Shown: piece after piece, positions 38,470 through 48,352 of the stretch
Layout: every line of letters starts with the position of its first letter
Numbering within the stretch: position 1 is the first letter of the stretch
Source: Bog-473 sp963728845
GTDB lineage: Bacteria > Actinomycetota > Acidimicrobiia > Acidimicrobiales > RAAP-2
DNA length: 64,000 nt
Direction of reading: 5' to 3'
Assembly: GCA_963728845.1 (NCBI GenBank)
Contig: CAVSLS010000026.1
Coordinates: forward strand, 186,001-250,000
Notes under the pieces: model-generated
The model's database searches: none
Told to the model about the DNA's origin: nothing
What the model saw: the letters and a program-made list of their open reading frames with translations, nothing else
Position numbers and translations under genes: made by a program

Positions 38470-39141
38470 CCTGGCGCGGTGCTGGCGAGCGGCCTGCATC
38501 CGACGCTGGCAGGCGTCATTTTGGCGCTGTTCATCCCGACGAGGCCGCCGCCGGACCTGAAAGCGCTGACGACCCAGGCCAACGTGATCCTGATCGCGGA
38601 GGCCGAGAGAGGCCGCGAGGCGCTCCGCCACGGTCCGTCTCTTCCGGCGCTGCGCTCGCTCGACGCAATTCATGACCGGCTCGAATCGCCGGCCGACCGA
38701 CTGCTACGCCACGCCGGTTCGCGGTCGAGCTATCTCGTGCTGCCGCTGTTCGCGCTGGCCAACGCCGGAGTCGCGATCAGTTCCGACGTCTTCGATGGGC
38801 GCGGGCGGCTCATGGCCGCTATCGCGCTCGGCCTCGTGGTCGGCAAGCCGCTCGGCATATTGGCGCTCTCTGGCGTCGCGGTCGCCCTCAAGCTTGCGAT
38901 CAAGCCGCCGGACTATTCCTGGCTGCAGCTCGCCGGCGCAGGCTTGCTCGGTGGAATTGGTTTCACCATGTCCCTGTTCATCGCAGGAGAGGCATTCGCC
39001 GCCAAGGCGGATTTTGAGGCGGCCAAGATCGCCGTGCTGGCCGCATCGTTAGTCGCTGCAGCGCTCGGCGTGCTGACGCTGGAGGCGGCGTCGAGGAGCG
39101 GCGACTGGCGGTGCATGCTCCGCGAACGTCGCCTTATTTGA
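38470..39141 (+). pseudogene. nhaA: Na+/H+ antiporter NhaA, C-terminal fragment
   Basis: About 220 residues matching the second half of NhaA: AVLASGLHPTLAGVILALFI, then LPLFALANAGVAIS, LGLVVGKPLGILALSG and GLLGGIGFTMSLFIAGEAF. NhaA exchanges sodium for protons in the inner membrane of Proteobacteria and is about 390-450 residues. The N-terminal half with the first helices is absent, since unrelated sequence lies upstream. The break is at the genome-type junction, so it is either a cut-off gene at a contig end or a rearranged copy. Confidence 0.85.
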
Positions 39142-39395
39142 AGGGGTTTCGGACACCGGCTCTACGCGGGCGTCGATGCAGGTTTGGAGGGCCGTCATCC
39201 GAAAGCCTCCAAGGGAGGCGCGACCCATGCATTCAGCCGAAGACGCTTTCTCACGCTCAACGCTTGTTCATAGGGCCGATCAGGAAGTTCGGCAAAGGGT
39301 CGATTGAGGCCATCCGCGGGCGACTGCCCGGGTGGAAAGGCGTCACGACAAACGATAGCAACGCTGGCCTCGGGCCGCTTTTCGCGAGGAGTCCC

Positions 39396-39986
39396 ATGTC
39401 CGGTCGCCTGGAACGCGCGCTCGCCGCCATCGACGCCGCGAACGCTTGCGATCCGAACCTCGAGGCCGGCGAACCGGCTGCGCTCCTCTATGGCCGGCGG
39501 ATGAGTGAGGCGCTCGCCGCGTTCGCGCCGCGCGCCTCGGAGGCGCTGAGGATCGCCGCGCGCGGGCAGCACGTCGAGCGCTGGCAAAGTCCGCGGCGCG
39601 ATTTTCCCGAGGGCAGGGCCGGCTATATCGCCTGGCGCAACGCCGCGAAGAAACGCCACGGGGAACGTCTCGCCGAGATCCTGGCGGCATGCGGCTACGG
39701 CGAAACGACAATCGCACGCGTCGGCGCCCTCGTGCGCAAGGAAAACTTGCGCCGCGACGGCGAGGCGCAGACCCTCGAAGACGTCGCCTGCCTCGTCTTC
39801 CTGCGCCATTACGCGGAAAGCTTCGCCGCCGAGCACGAAGGCGAGAAGGTGTTCGACATCCTGGTCAAGACGCTGCGCAAAATGTCGCCCGCCGCGCGCG
39901 CGGCCGCGCTGGATTTCGGTCTCCCCGCGTCGATTCTCGCCCTCTATCGGCAGGGGCTGCGCACGCTCGGGGCCGCGTCCCTGTAG
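39396..39986 (+). CDS. DUF4202 domain protein
   Basis: 196 residues from ATG 39396 (AGGAG nearby). It has the conserved DUF4202 pattern: RALAAIDAANACDPN, LLYGRRMSEAL, IAARGQHVERWQSPR, GYIAWRNAAKKRHG, LEDVACLVFLRHYAESF and KTLRKMSP. Function is unknown. It has many conserved His, Arg and Trp residues that suggest an enzyme. A terminator follows 100 bases downstream. Confidence 0.85.
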   Translation: MSGRLERALAAIDAANACDPNLEAGEPAALLYGRRMSEALAAFAPRASEALRIAARGQHVERWQSPRRDFPEGRAGYIAWRNAAKKRHGERLAEILAACGYGETTIARVGALVRKENLRRDGEAQTLEDVACLVFLRHYAESFAAEHEGEKVFDILVKTLRKMSPAARAAALDFGLPASILALYRQGLRTLGAASL

Positions 39987-40087
39987 ACGCGATCGCTGAT
40001 CGCGTCGGCCGCGCTCCACAGAGTGGAAACGGCGATCCGCTTGGAACGGCGGATGGCCTCGAGCGTTATGGACGCGCCCCTCCCAAT

Positions 40088-40121
40088 GGCCCCGCCGGCA
40101 AGACCGCGGGGCCGCTTTTTT
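40088..40121 (+). terminator. Rho-independent terminator after DUF4202 gene
   Basis: Stem ggccccgc (40088-40095) and gcggggcc (40106-40113) with a 10-base loop, followed by gc and six T residues. Confidence 0.8.
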
Positions 40122-40301
40122 CGCTTCCGTTTTGGCGCCTCTCGAGCTTTGTCGTGCCCCGCGCGCAAAAGGCGCCGGAGAGGAGATGTTGAAGGGGCGG
40201 AGAATTTGAGATCACGGCGACCAGTCGGTAGGCGGCGGCGCGGTTTTCCTTAAAGAGTCTGTTTAGAGTCATGGACCTTATCCTCAGGCGCCTTTGCGAA
40301 A

Positions 40302-40511
40302 TCAAAGGGCCAGCCCGCGCAAGTCGAACGCGTAAACGCCGTAGTCCGCCGCATTGAGCGCCGAGGCGAGCCGCGTGTAGCGGGCGCTGTGCTCGGCGAG
40401 GCCGTGAGCGATCTGGACGATCGCCTTGGCGCGCCGATCCGGGAGCCGCCGGCGCGCCAGGAGCGGCACGCCGTCGTCGGCGGAGAAGAAGAAGAAGTCG
40501 CCCGCCGGCAT
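40302..40511 (-). pseudogene. N-terminal stub of a monoacylglycerol lipase-like alpha/beta-hydrolase
   Basis: About 69 residues from ATG 40511: FFFFSADDGVPLLARRRLP, AIVQIAHGLAEHSARYTRLA and YGVYAFDLRGLAL*. HGLAEHSxRY is the typical oxyanion-hole region of this family. The protein stops where the DxRGHG motif should continue, before the catalytic serine. It is truncated; the sequence beyond 40302 (towards 40066) is unrelated in all frames. A small minus ORF at 40066-40272 was not recognised. Confidence 0.65.
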
Positions 40512-40642
40512 GTTCCCGCCTCGCCCGCTCTTTCGAAATCTGCGGAAAAACCTGCGGCGACGCCGAGCGGGCGTCAAACGCCGCTTGCTGCGCGAAATTA
40601 AGCCTCGCCAAATCGCACGCGATCCGTTATGGGTCGAGTCCC

Positions 40643-42271
40643 ATGGCGCGGTATATTTTCATCACCGGCGGCGTGGTTTCCTCGCTCGGAAAGGGTCTGG
40701 CGTCGGCGGCTTTGGGGGCGCTCTTGCAGGCGCGCGGCTATACCGTCCGTTTACGCAAGCTCGACCCCTATCTCAACGTCGACCCCGGCACGATGAGCCC
40801 GACCCAGCACGGCGAGGTGTTCGTCACCGACGACGGCGCCGAGACCGACCTCGACCTCGGCCATTACGAGCGCTTCACCGGCCGCAACGCCAACCGGCAG
40901 GACAACATCACCACGGGGCGCATCTACCAGGAGCTGATCGCCCGGGAGCGGCGCGGCGACTTCCTCGGCGCGACGGTGCAGGTGATCCCGCATGTCACCA
41001 ACGCCATCAAGGCGTTCATTCTCGAGGGCAACGAGGGGGTCGACTTCGTTCTGGTCGAGATCGGCGGCACCGTCGGCGACATCGAGGGCCTGCCGTTCTT
41101 CGAGGCGATCCGCCAGCTCGGCAACGATCTGCCGCGCGCCCATGTCGTCTACATCCACCTGACGCTGCTGCCCTTTATCCCGACCGCCGGAGAACTGAAG
41201 ACGAAGCCGACCCAGCATTCGGTCAAGGAACTGCGCTCGATCGGCATCCAGCCGCACATTCTCTTGTGTCGTTCGGACCGCGAGATCCCGCGCGAGGAAC
41301 GGCGCAAGCTTGGCCTTTTCTGCAACGTGCGCGAGAGCGCGGTGGTCGAGGCGCGCGACGCCCCTTCGATCTACGATGTGCCCGCGCTCTATCACGCGGC
41401 GGGCCTCGACCGCGAGGTGCTCGCCGCCTTCGGCATCGAGCCGGCCCCGAAGCCCGACATGCGTCGATGGGACGGCGTCTCGAAGGCCTACCACAACCCC
41501 GAGGGCGAGGTGGCGATCGCCGTCGTCGGCAAGTACACGGGCCTCAAGGACGCCTACAAGTCGCTGAATGAGGCGCTGACCCACGGCGGCATGGCCAACA
41601 GGGTGCGGGTCAAGCTCGAGTGGATCGAGAGCGAAATCTTCGAGACCGCCGATCCCGCTCCGCATCTCGAGGGCGTCCACGGCATCCTCGTGCCGGGCGG
41701 CTTCGGCTCGCGCGGCGCGGAGGGCAAGATTCTCGCGGCGCGCTTCGCCCGCGAGCGCAAGGTGCCCTATTTCGGCATCTGTTTCGGCATGCAGATGGCC
41801 GTCGTCGAGGCCTGCCGGTCGCTGGCGGGCGTGCCCGAAGCCAACTCCACCGAATTCGGCCCGACGCCGGAGCCGGTCGTGGGCCTGATGACCGAATGGC
41901 TGCGGGGCAACGAGCTCGAGCGCCGCCGGGCGGAAGGCGATCTCGGAGGGACGATGCGACTCGGCGCCTATGTCGCCTATCTCAAGCCCGGCTCTCGCAT
42001 CGCGGAAATCTACGGCGAAACCGAGATCTCTGAGCGCCACCGCCACCGCTACGAGGTCAACACCGCCTATCGGGCTGGGCTCGAGGACAAGGGCATGATC
42101 TTCGCCGGCATGTCGCCGGACGCCCTGCTGCCGGAGACGATCGAGCTCGCCGACCATCCGTGGTTCATCGGGGTGCAGTATCACCCGGAGCTGAAATCCC
42201 GCCCGTTCGAGCCTCATCCTCTGTTTGCGAGCTTCATCGCCGCGGCGAAGGCGCAAAGCCGGCTGGTGTAG
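40643..42271 (+). CDS. pyrG: CTP synthase
   Basis: 542 residues, full length. It makes CTP from UTP, ATP and glutamine. The amidoligase domain begins RYIFITGGVVSSLGKGLASA and contains LDPYLNVDPGTMSP; the glutamine amidotransferase domain from about residue 290 has GICFGMQM with the catalytic Cys and ends VQYHPELKSRPF with His and Glu. The sequence (DGAETDLDLGHYERFTG) is of the alphaproteobacterial type. secG and tpiA, which often precede pyrG in that class, are not next to it here. Confidence 0.97.
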   Translation: MARYIFITGGVVSSLGKGLASAALGALLQARGYTVRLRKLDPYLNVDPGTMSPTQHGEVFVTDDGAETDLDLGHYERFTGRNANRQDNITTGRIYQELIARERRGDFLGATVQVIPHVTNAIKAFILEGNEGVDFVLVEIGGTVGDIEGLPFFEAIRQLGNDLPRAHVVYIHLTLLPFIPTAGELKTKPTQHSVKELRSIGIQPHILLCRSDREIPREERRKLGLFCNVRESAVVEARDAPSIYDVPALYHAAGLDREVLAAFGIEPAPKPDMRRWDGVSKAYHNPEGEVAIAVVGKYTGLKDAYKSLNEALTHGGMANRVRVKLEWIESEIFETADPAPHLEGVHGILVPGGFGSRGAEGKILAARFARERKVPYFGICFGMQMAVVEACRSLAGVPEANSTEFGPTPEPVVGLMTEWLRGNELERRRAEGDLGGTMRLGAYVAYLKPGSRIAEIYGETEISERHRHRYEVNTAYRAGLEDKGMIFAGMSPDALLPETIELADHPWFIGVQYHPELKSRPFEPHPLFASFIAAAKAQSRLV

Positions 42272-42278
42272 GGCGTGC

Positions 42279-42310
42279 TTCTAGAGCAGAATTCCGATCA
42301 GTTGGAACCG
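42279..42310. repeat. Intergenic repeat, copy 1
   Basis: A 32-base element containing ctagagcaga, attccgatca and gttggaaccg, directly downstream of pyrG. An inverted, diverged copy is at 42982-43011. Elements of this sequence type are widespread between genes in Rhizobiales. Confidence 0.6.
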
Positions 42311-42981
42311 CACAAGCCAGTCCAAGCGACCTGAAACACTCCCGAATCAAATTCGGAGCCTGGGCCGTGCAGTCCTGTCCGTGATCTCGGCTTTTCAATG
42401 CATTGGGCGCCAAAAACTGTCCCTTCGTCGCTTCGGTCCGTTAGTCCTTTTATTCGGACTACGATCGCGCCATTTCCATCGCCGAAATCATTCTTTCCAA
42501 GAGCTTGCGGCGCCATTTCCATCGCATCATCGCGTCTGCCTCCGCAGGACCAAAAATCTCCTTGATGGCCATTTCCCTTCCCTTTGCCTTGCGTAGGCGT
42601 TGCCAATCAAGGGTTTGCAGCCGATCGAGCAGAAAAAACTTCGCGCCCCCAAGCTCCCGCTCGCGGCCCGATCCTCCCTGCAGAGTCCGCCCATTCGATC
42701 TGCTCATCCTGTGCCACGGCATATCCAGCCCGCTCGCAGGTCTTGCCCCGGACGCGACGCTCGGGCGAGCGGGGATCCAAGGCCGCGCAACGATTAGCTT
42801 TCAAACAGCATGCGAGGGGTGTGTGACCCGTCTCTCGGACCATTGTATGTTCTACTTATGTTCGAGTCAAGCTTTCGTGCGACAAAAATTTGCGCAATGC
42901 GGGACGCCAGCCCCGCAGGCGCAGAAGCTTTGAGTTCGGACCCCCCGTTCGCTTTGCGAGCGCCATAGCTCCCCGCGATGA
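42311..42981. other. Intergenic stretch between inverted repeats, no gene assigned
   Basis: Only short overlapping ORFs are seen. A 37-residue minus-strand segment beginning MAIKEIFGPAEADAMMRWKW looks protein-like, with a basic and Met-rich helix, and is followed in a shifted frame by more coding-like sequence. No family is recognised. GC is lower than in the flanking genes. Confidence 0.4.
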
Positions 42982-43011
42982 CGATTCCAACCAAACGGGA
43001 TCTGCTCTAAA
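42982..43011. repeat. Intergenic repeat, inverted copy 2
   Basis: Reverse complement reads tttagagcagatcccgtttg followed by gttggaatcg, matching copy 1 in most positions. It overlaps the end of the GH13 remnant. Confidence 0.6.
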
Positions 43012-43174
43012 GTCCCGTGCCCCGCCAACAGGCGCGAGACGAAGGGGCAGGCTGGTCGCCATCCCCTTCGAGGTTGAGCGCCACTATGACCGGCGCCTCG
43101 GGCCGGAAGTCCGCGCCGACGAAGCCCAGGGGATAGACCTGCCAGAAGACCGCATGCTCGATCCACGTCCGCAT
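43007..43174 (-). pseudogene. GH13 alpha-amylase-family remnant with internal deletion
   Basis: From ATG 43174 the peptide reads MRTWIEHAVFWQVYPLGFVG, the typical N-terminus of cytosolic GH13 enzymes. Within 8 residues it passes in frame to PVIVALNLEGDGDQPAP and ends RACWRGTGL*, which resembles the C-terminal beta-sandwich end. All of the (beta/alpha)8 barrel is missing, about 350 residues by comparison with the family. An in-frame deletion is the simplest explanation. Confidence 0.55.
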
Positions 43175-43303
43175 GTCCCTGCCCCCTGCTCCGCTCCGCG
43201 CCGAGTTCAGGACCATCCTTTACCGCCTGGTTTATCGTTATGGCGTTCCGGCGAGCGAAACCGCGCTAAACCGCTGCTTGCTTGCTTTCGGCGCCGCGCC
43301 GCC

Positions 43304-44753
<1,450 letters not shown>

Positions 44754-44919
44754 CCGAATGGCGCGATGGCGTTCGCGCTATTGAAATCGGCGGAGGAAGA
44801 AGGCGCCCAGCGGCCGCTTGACAGGCGCGCGGCTTGGCGCCCGTAACTCGCCGCAATTCGAAAGGAATGCGCGCGGCGTTCGATTTTCCTTGAGGCGCAG
44901 CGGCGCTGAGGAGGTTTGT

Positions 44920-46914
44920 TTGTCCGAGATCAGCGAGAAAGCGAAAGTTCGCCTGCTCGGGGGAGACGCTGATCGAGCCGCCGGCGGTCCCGCCTCCTCC
45001 CAAGCCGGCGCAGGCCGACGCCGGCTCAGCCTCCCTTGCGCCGGCCGAAATGGGCGGCGCCCGTCTTTCTGTCCAATTCCGCCGAAGGCGCCGATCTTGC
45101 TCGACGCGACCGCCATCGTGCAGCCGCTGGCGCAGCTTTGCGTGACTGAGCAGGTCCAGACGCCGTTCCTGGCGGCGATCGCTGGCGCGCCCGGCGCGGG
45201 CAAGACCTTCGCGCTGAAACGGCTCGCCCAGGCGATCGAGGCGTTCGACTGGCTCCGCAGGGACCCTCGGGCGGGTGGTTGTCGCAGGGTCGACGCGTCC
45301 GACGGCGCCGAAGCGCCGGTCGCGCTGGCGAGCGCCGCCTACGCGGCTCTCGACGCGAGCCGGGCGGCGTCGATTATTCTGCCCTGCTCGACGAGTCGGC
45401 GCATGCCGGCGGCGATCCGCTGAGGGCGGCGAAAGCCGCTTCCGACCGCCATGACGAGATCGTCCGCAAGCTCGAGGCCGAGCGCGCGCAGCGCGACGAG
45501 GTCGAGGCGCGCGCCGCCCGCCTCGCCGACGCGCTGCTGTTCGAGACGCCGGGCTCGCGCGTCGACGTCTTCGCCCGCGCGCGGCGCGGAGCGATCGACG
45601 CCCGCCTCCGACGCTTCGATCTCGCCGGATCCGACGCCGCCGCCAGCTATCGCGACCTCGTGCGCGACATTGGGCAGCATGGGGCCCGGCGGACGCGCCG
45701 GCGTCGCGCTGCGTTCGATCTGGGCCTATGCCGGCCAGAGAAGGCTTCTGTTCTGGGCGATTGTCGCATTCGTCCTGGGCGCCGCGGCGAGCTTCCTGCA
45801 CGGAGAGGCCGCGCTGTCCGCGATCCGCGCCGCGCCGCGGCGCAGCCGGCAGGCTGGATCGCCGGCGCACGCCGACTGGTTCGACAGGGCGGCAAAGATC
45901 CTCTACCTCCTCGGCGCCTTGGCGCTTGCGCTGAATATTTGGCGAGCGATCAGCTTTTCGAGCCTGCTGCTGCGCGGAGCGCAACTGCTCGATCTGGATG
46001 TGCGCGACCGGCGCCGCGATCTGGAGAGTCGCGCTGGCGCGCCTCAATCAGCGGGTCGCAGCCCTGTCCGCCGAAGCGGACGCCGCCGCGAAGCGCGCGG
46101 AAGCGGCGGCCCGTCGCGCAGGCGGTAAGGCGGCGTCGCGCGCGCCCGGCCCGGAGTTCCTCGACGCCCGCCACGTTCCCGCCGCGGCGGCGCGAGCGTT
46201 TCTGGCGGCGCTTGCCGAGCGCATCGGCAGGGCCGGCGGCCGGCGCGCCGGACAGACTCGTTTTCCTCATCGACAATCTCGACGCCCTGCCCGCAGGCGC
46301 GGCGATCGCCTGGATCGAGACGGCGCAAAGCGTCATCGGCGCGGGCTCGATCGGCGTCATGGCCCTCGATCCCGCGCGGCTCGTGGACCCGCTCGGCGGT
46401 CCTCGCGAAGCGCGCCGCAGGTTCGACAAGTGGCTGCAGGTCGGTTGTCAATCTGCCTCGACGCGTCGATCTGGACGGCGAGCGGCTTGTCGCGAGCCTG
46501 CTCTCGGCGGACGGGCGGGCTGCGCCCGTATCGTCCGTCGCGGAGCTCGGGACGGCGCTCGTCGAGCCGCTGTCGCCGGCGGAAACCGCGCTTCTGACGG
46601 CGCTCGCGCCTCTGGCGGCGCATTCGCCGCGCGGCGCAAAGCGCTTTCTGAACGCCTACCGGCTGGCGCGCTGCTCAAGCGCGCCTCGGTCCGTCGTGGC
46701 CTTGATGCAGGCGGTCGCCTTCGCCGACGAGGACGTGCGGGCGGCGATGCACAATCGTCTTGTCGGCGACGCAGACGAGCTCGGCGACTTCGGCGGCCCC
46801 GAGGCCCTCGTCAGGGCGGTCAAGAGCGCGCGCGCGGCCAACAGCGGCGCGATTTCGATAGCCGACGCGCGCGCGGCCGAGGCGATCGCGCGCCGCTACG
46901 CCCTGTCACTGTGA
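44920..46914 (+). pseudogene. KAP-like P-loop ATPase with membrane segments, many frameshifts
   Basis: A TTG at 44920 is preceded by GAGGAGG at 44908-44914. The parts, in changing frames, are LSEISEKAKVRLLGGD, a P-loop IAGAPGAGKTFALKRLAQAI, a coiled segment, two hydrophobic helices (LLFWAIVAFVLGAAASFL and ILYLLGALALALNIW), a coiled coil (LNQRVAALSAEADAAAKRAE), a Walker B-like RLVFLIDNLDALPAGAAIAW, and a C-terminus ending AIARRYALSL*. P-loop, membrane pair and late Walker B fit a KAP-type NTPase. At least six frame changes are needed. Function unknown. Confidence 0.6.
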
Positions 46915-48335
46915 GCCGAGCGGCGGCGGCGGCGCCGGCGCCACCGCATCCGCCAGCGCGTCGGGCAGCTTCGACTCGGTCCAGCCTCCGCCCAGCGCGA
47001 CGATCAGGTTGACGACGTCCGTCTGAATCTGCTCCTGCGTCAACAGCAGCGACTTCTTCCGCCGTAAGTTGCTGCTGCTCGGCGATGACAACGGCGGTGA
47101 ACGCCTGGGTGCCAGCCTGATATTCGTTCAGCGCGATCTGTGTCGCCTGGCGAGAGATGCGCACGTCCTCCGCCTCCACCTTGGCCTGGCGCGACAGGAT
47201 GCGGATGCCGGCAGATTGTCTTCCACCTGCTGAATGGCTGTCAGCACCGTTTGGCGATAGGTCGCCACGCCCGAGTTGTACGTCTGGCGCGCCGCCTCGA
47301 CCTGCGCCCCGGTCAGGCCGCCGTTGAACACGGGCTGGGCAAGCGAGGCGCCGAACGACCAGATAGGATTGGACGGCCCGAAGCTCGCGGCGAACGGGTT
47401 GCCTGAATAGCCTAACAAACCAGACAGCGAGATCGCAGGGAAATACCCGGCGAACGCGACGCCGATCTGCGCGTTGGCCTGCCGCATCGTCTCCTCCGCC
47501 GCGGCGACGTCGGGCCGACGCTCGAGCAAGGAGGACGGCAGACGCACCGGGATCGAGGGCACGCGGGTCGACAGGACTCCGTGCGGGATCGACAACCCGG
47601 CCGGCGGACGCCCCATCAGCACTGCGATCGCATGCTCGCTCTGGGCGCGTGACACTCCGGCGGAGATGAGCTGCGCCTCGGCGTTGAGCACTTGCGCTTG
47701 CGCAGTGATAACGTCCGATTTGGCGGCCGTTCCGGCGTTGTATTGGTTTTGAGTGATTGTCAGCGAACGCTTGTACTCCTCGACCGTCCTCGTCAGCAGT
47801 CTTCGAAGAAATCGGCGTACCGCAAAGTGACATATTCGCTCGCGAGCTGCGACTGCGCCGAGAGCTGAGCGTTGGCGAGGTTGGCCGCTACGCTCTCGGC
47901 TCCCGCCTGTTGCGCCTCGATCTCGCGCCTGACCATCCCCACACGTCGAGCGTCCACGAACCGGTTGCTTCCGCGGTGAGAGTTTGTCGTGCGCCTCCTT
48001 GCTGGTTGCTTCGTGTCACGGACGCTGCGCCGTTGATCGTCGGATACAGCCCGGCGCGCGCCTCATTGATAAGCGCGATCGCGCTCGCGGTAGTTGGCCT
48101 CGTCGGCTTGACCGTCTGGTTGGAGATCAGCGACCGCGCCCTCCAGCCGACCGAGTTCCGGATCATGGAAGATGCTCCACCAGTCGCCCTTGGATTCGCT
48201 GGCCCGCGGCGTTGCAATCTTCCAGCCGGCGATCTCCTTGAACTGCGGGGAAACGATCGCCGCGGGGCGCAGGAAATCGGGGCCGACCGGCATGCAGCCG
48301 GCGAGGCGGCCGCGAGCCGTCAACACGGTGAACAC
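46906..48335 (-). pseudogene. Outer-membrane efflux lipoprotein (NodT/OprM family), frameshifted
   Basis: N-terminus FTVLTARGRLAGCMPVGPDF with lipobox LAGC; then GDWWSIFHDPELGRLE, ARAGLYPTINGAASVTRSNQ, SSLLERRPDVAAAEETMRQA (the SLLERRPDV signature), QPVFNGGLTGAQVEAARQTY and a C-terminus LIVALGGGW typical of OprM/NodT. Pieces lie in at least four frames between 46906 and 48335. It is the outer-membrane channel for the RND pump encoded immediately upstream on the same strand. The stop overlaps the end of the convergent ATPase by a few bases. Confidence 0.82.
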
Positions 48336-48352
48336 GATGCTGCCGCGCCAGT

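Noticed and set aside
26426..40643. Idea that tpiA-secG on the left and pyrG on the right are one split alphaproteobacterial cluster
   Set aside because: The left tpiA and secG belong to an actinobacterial-type gap-pgk-tpi-secG block, 14 kb away from pyrG.
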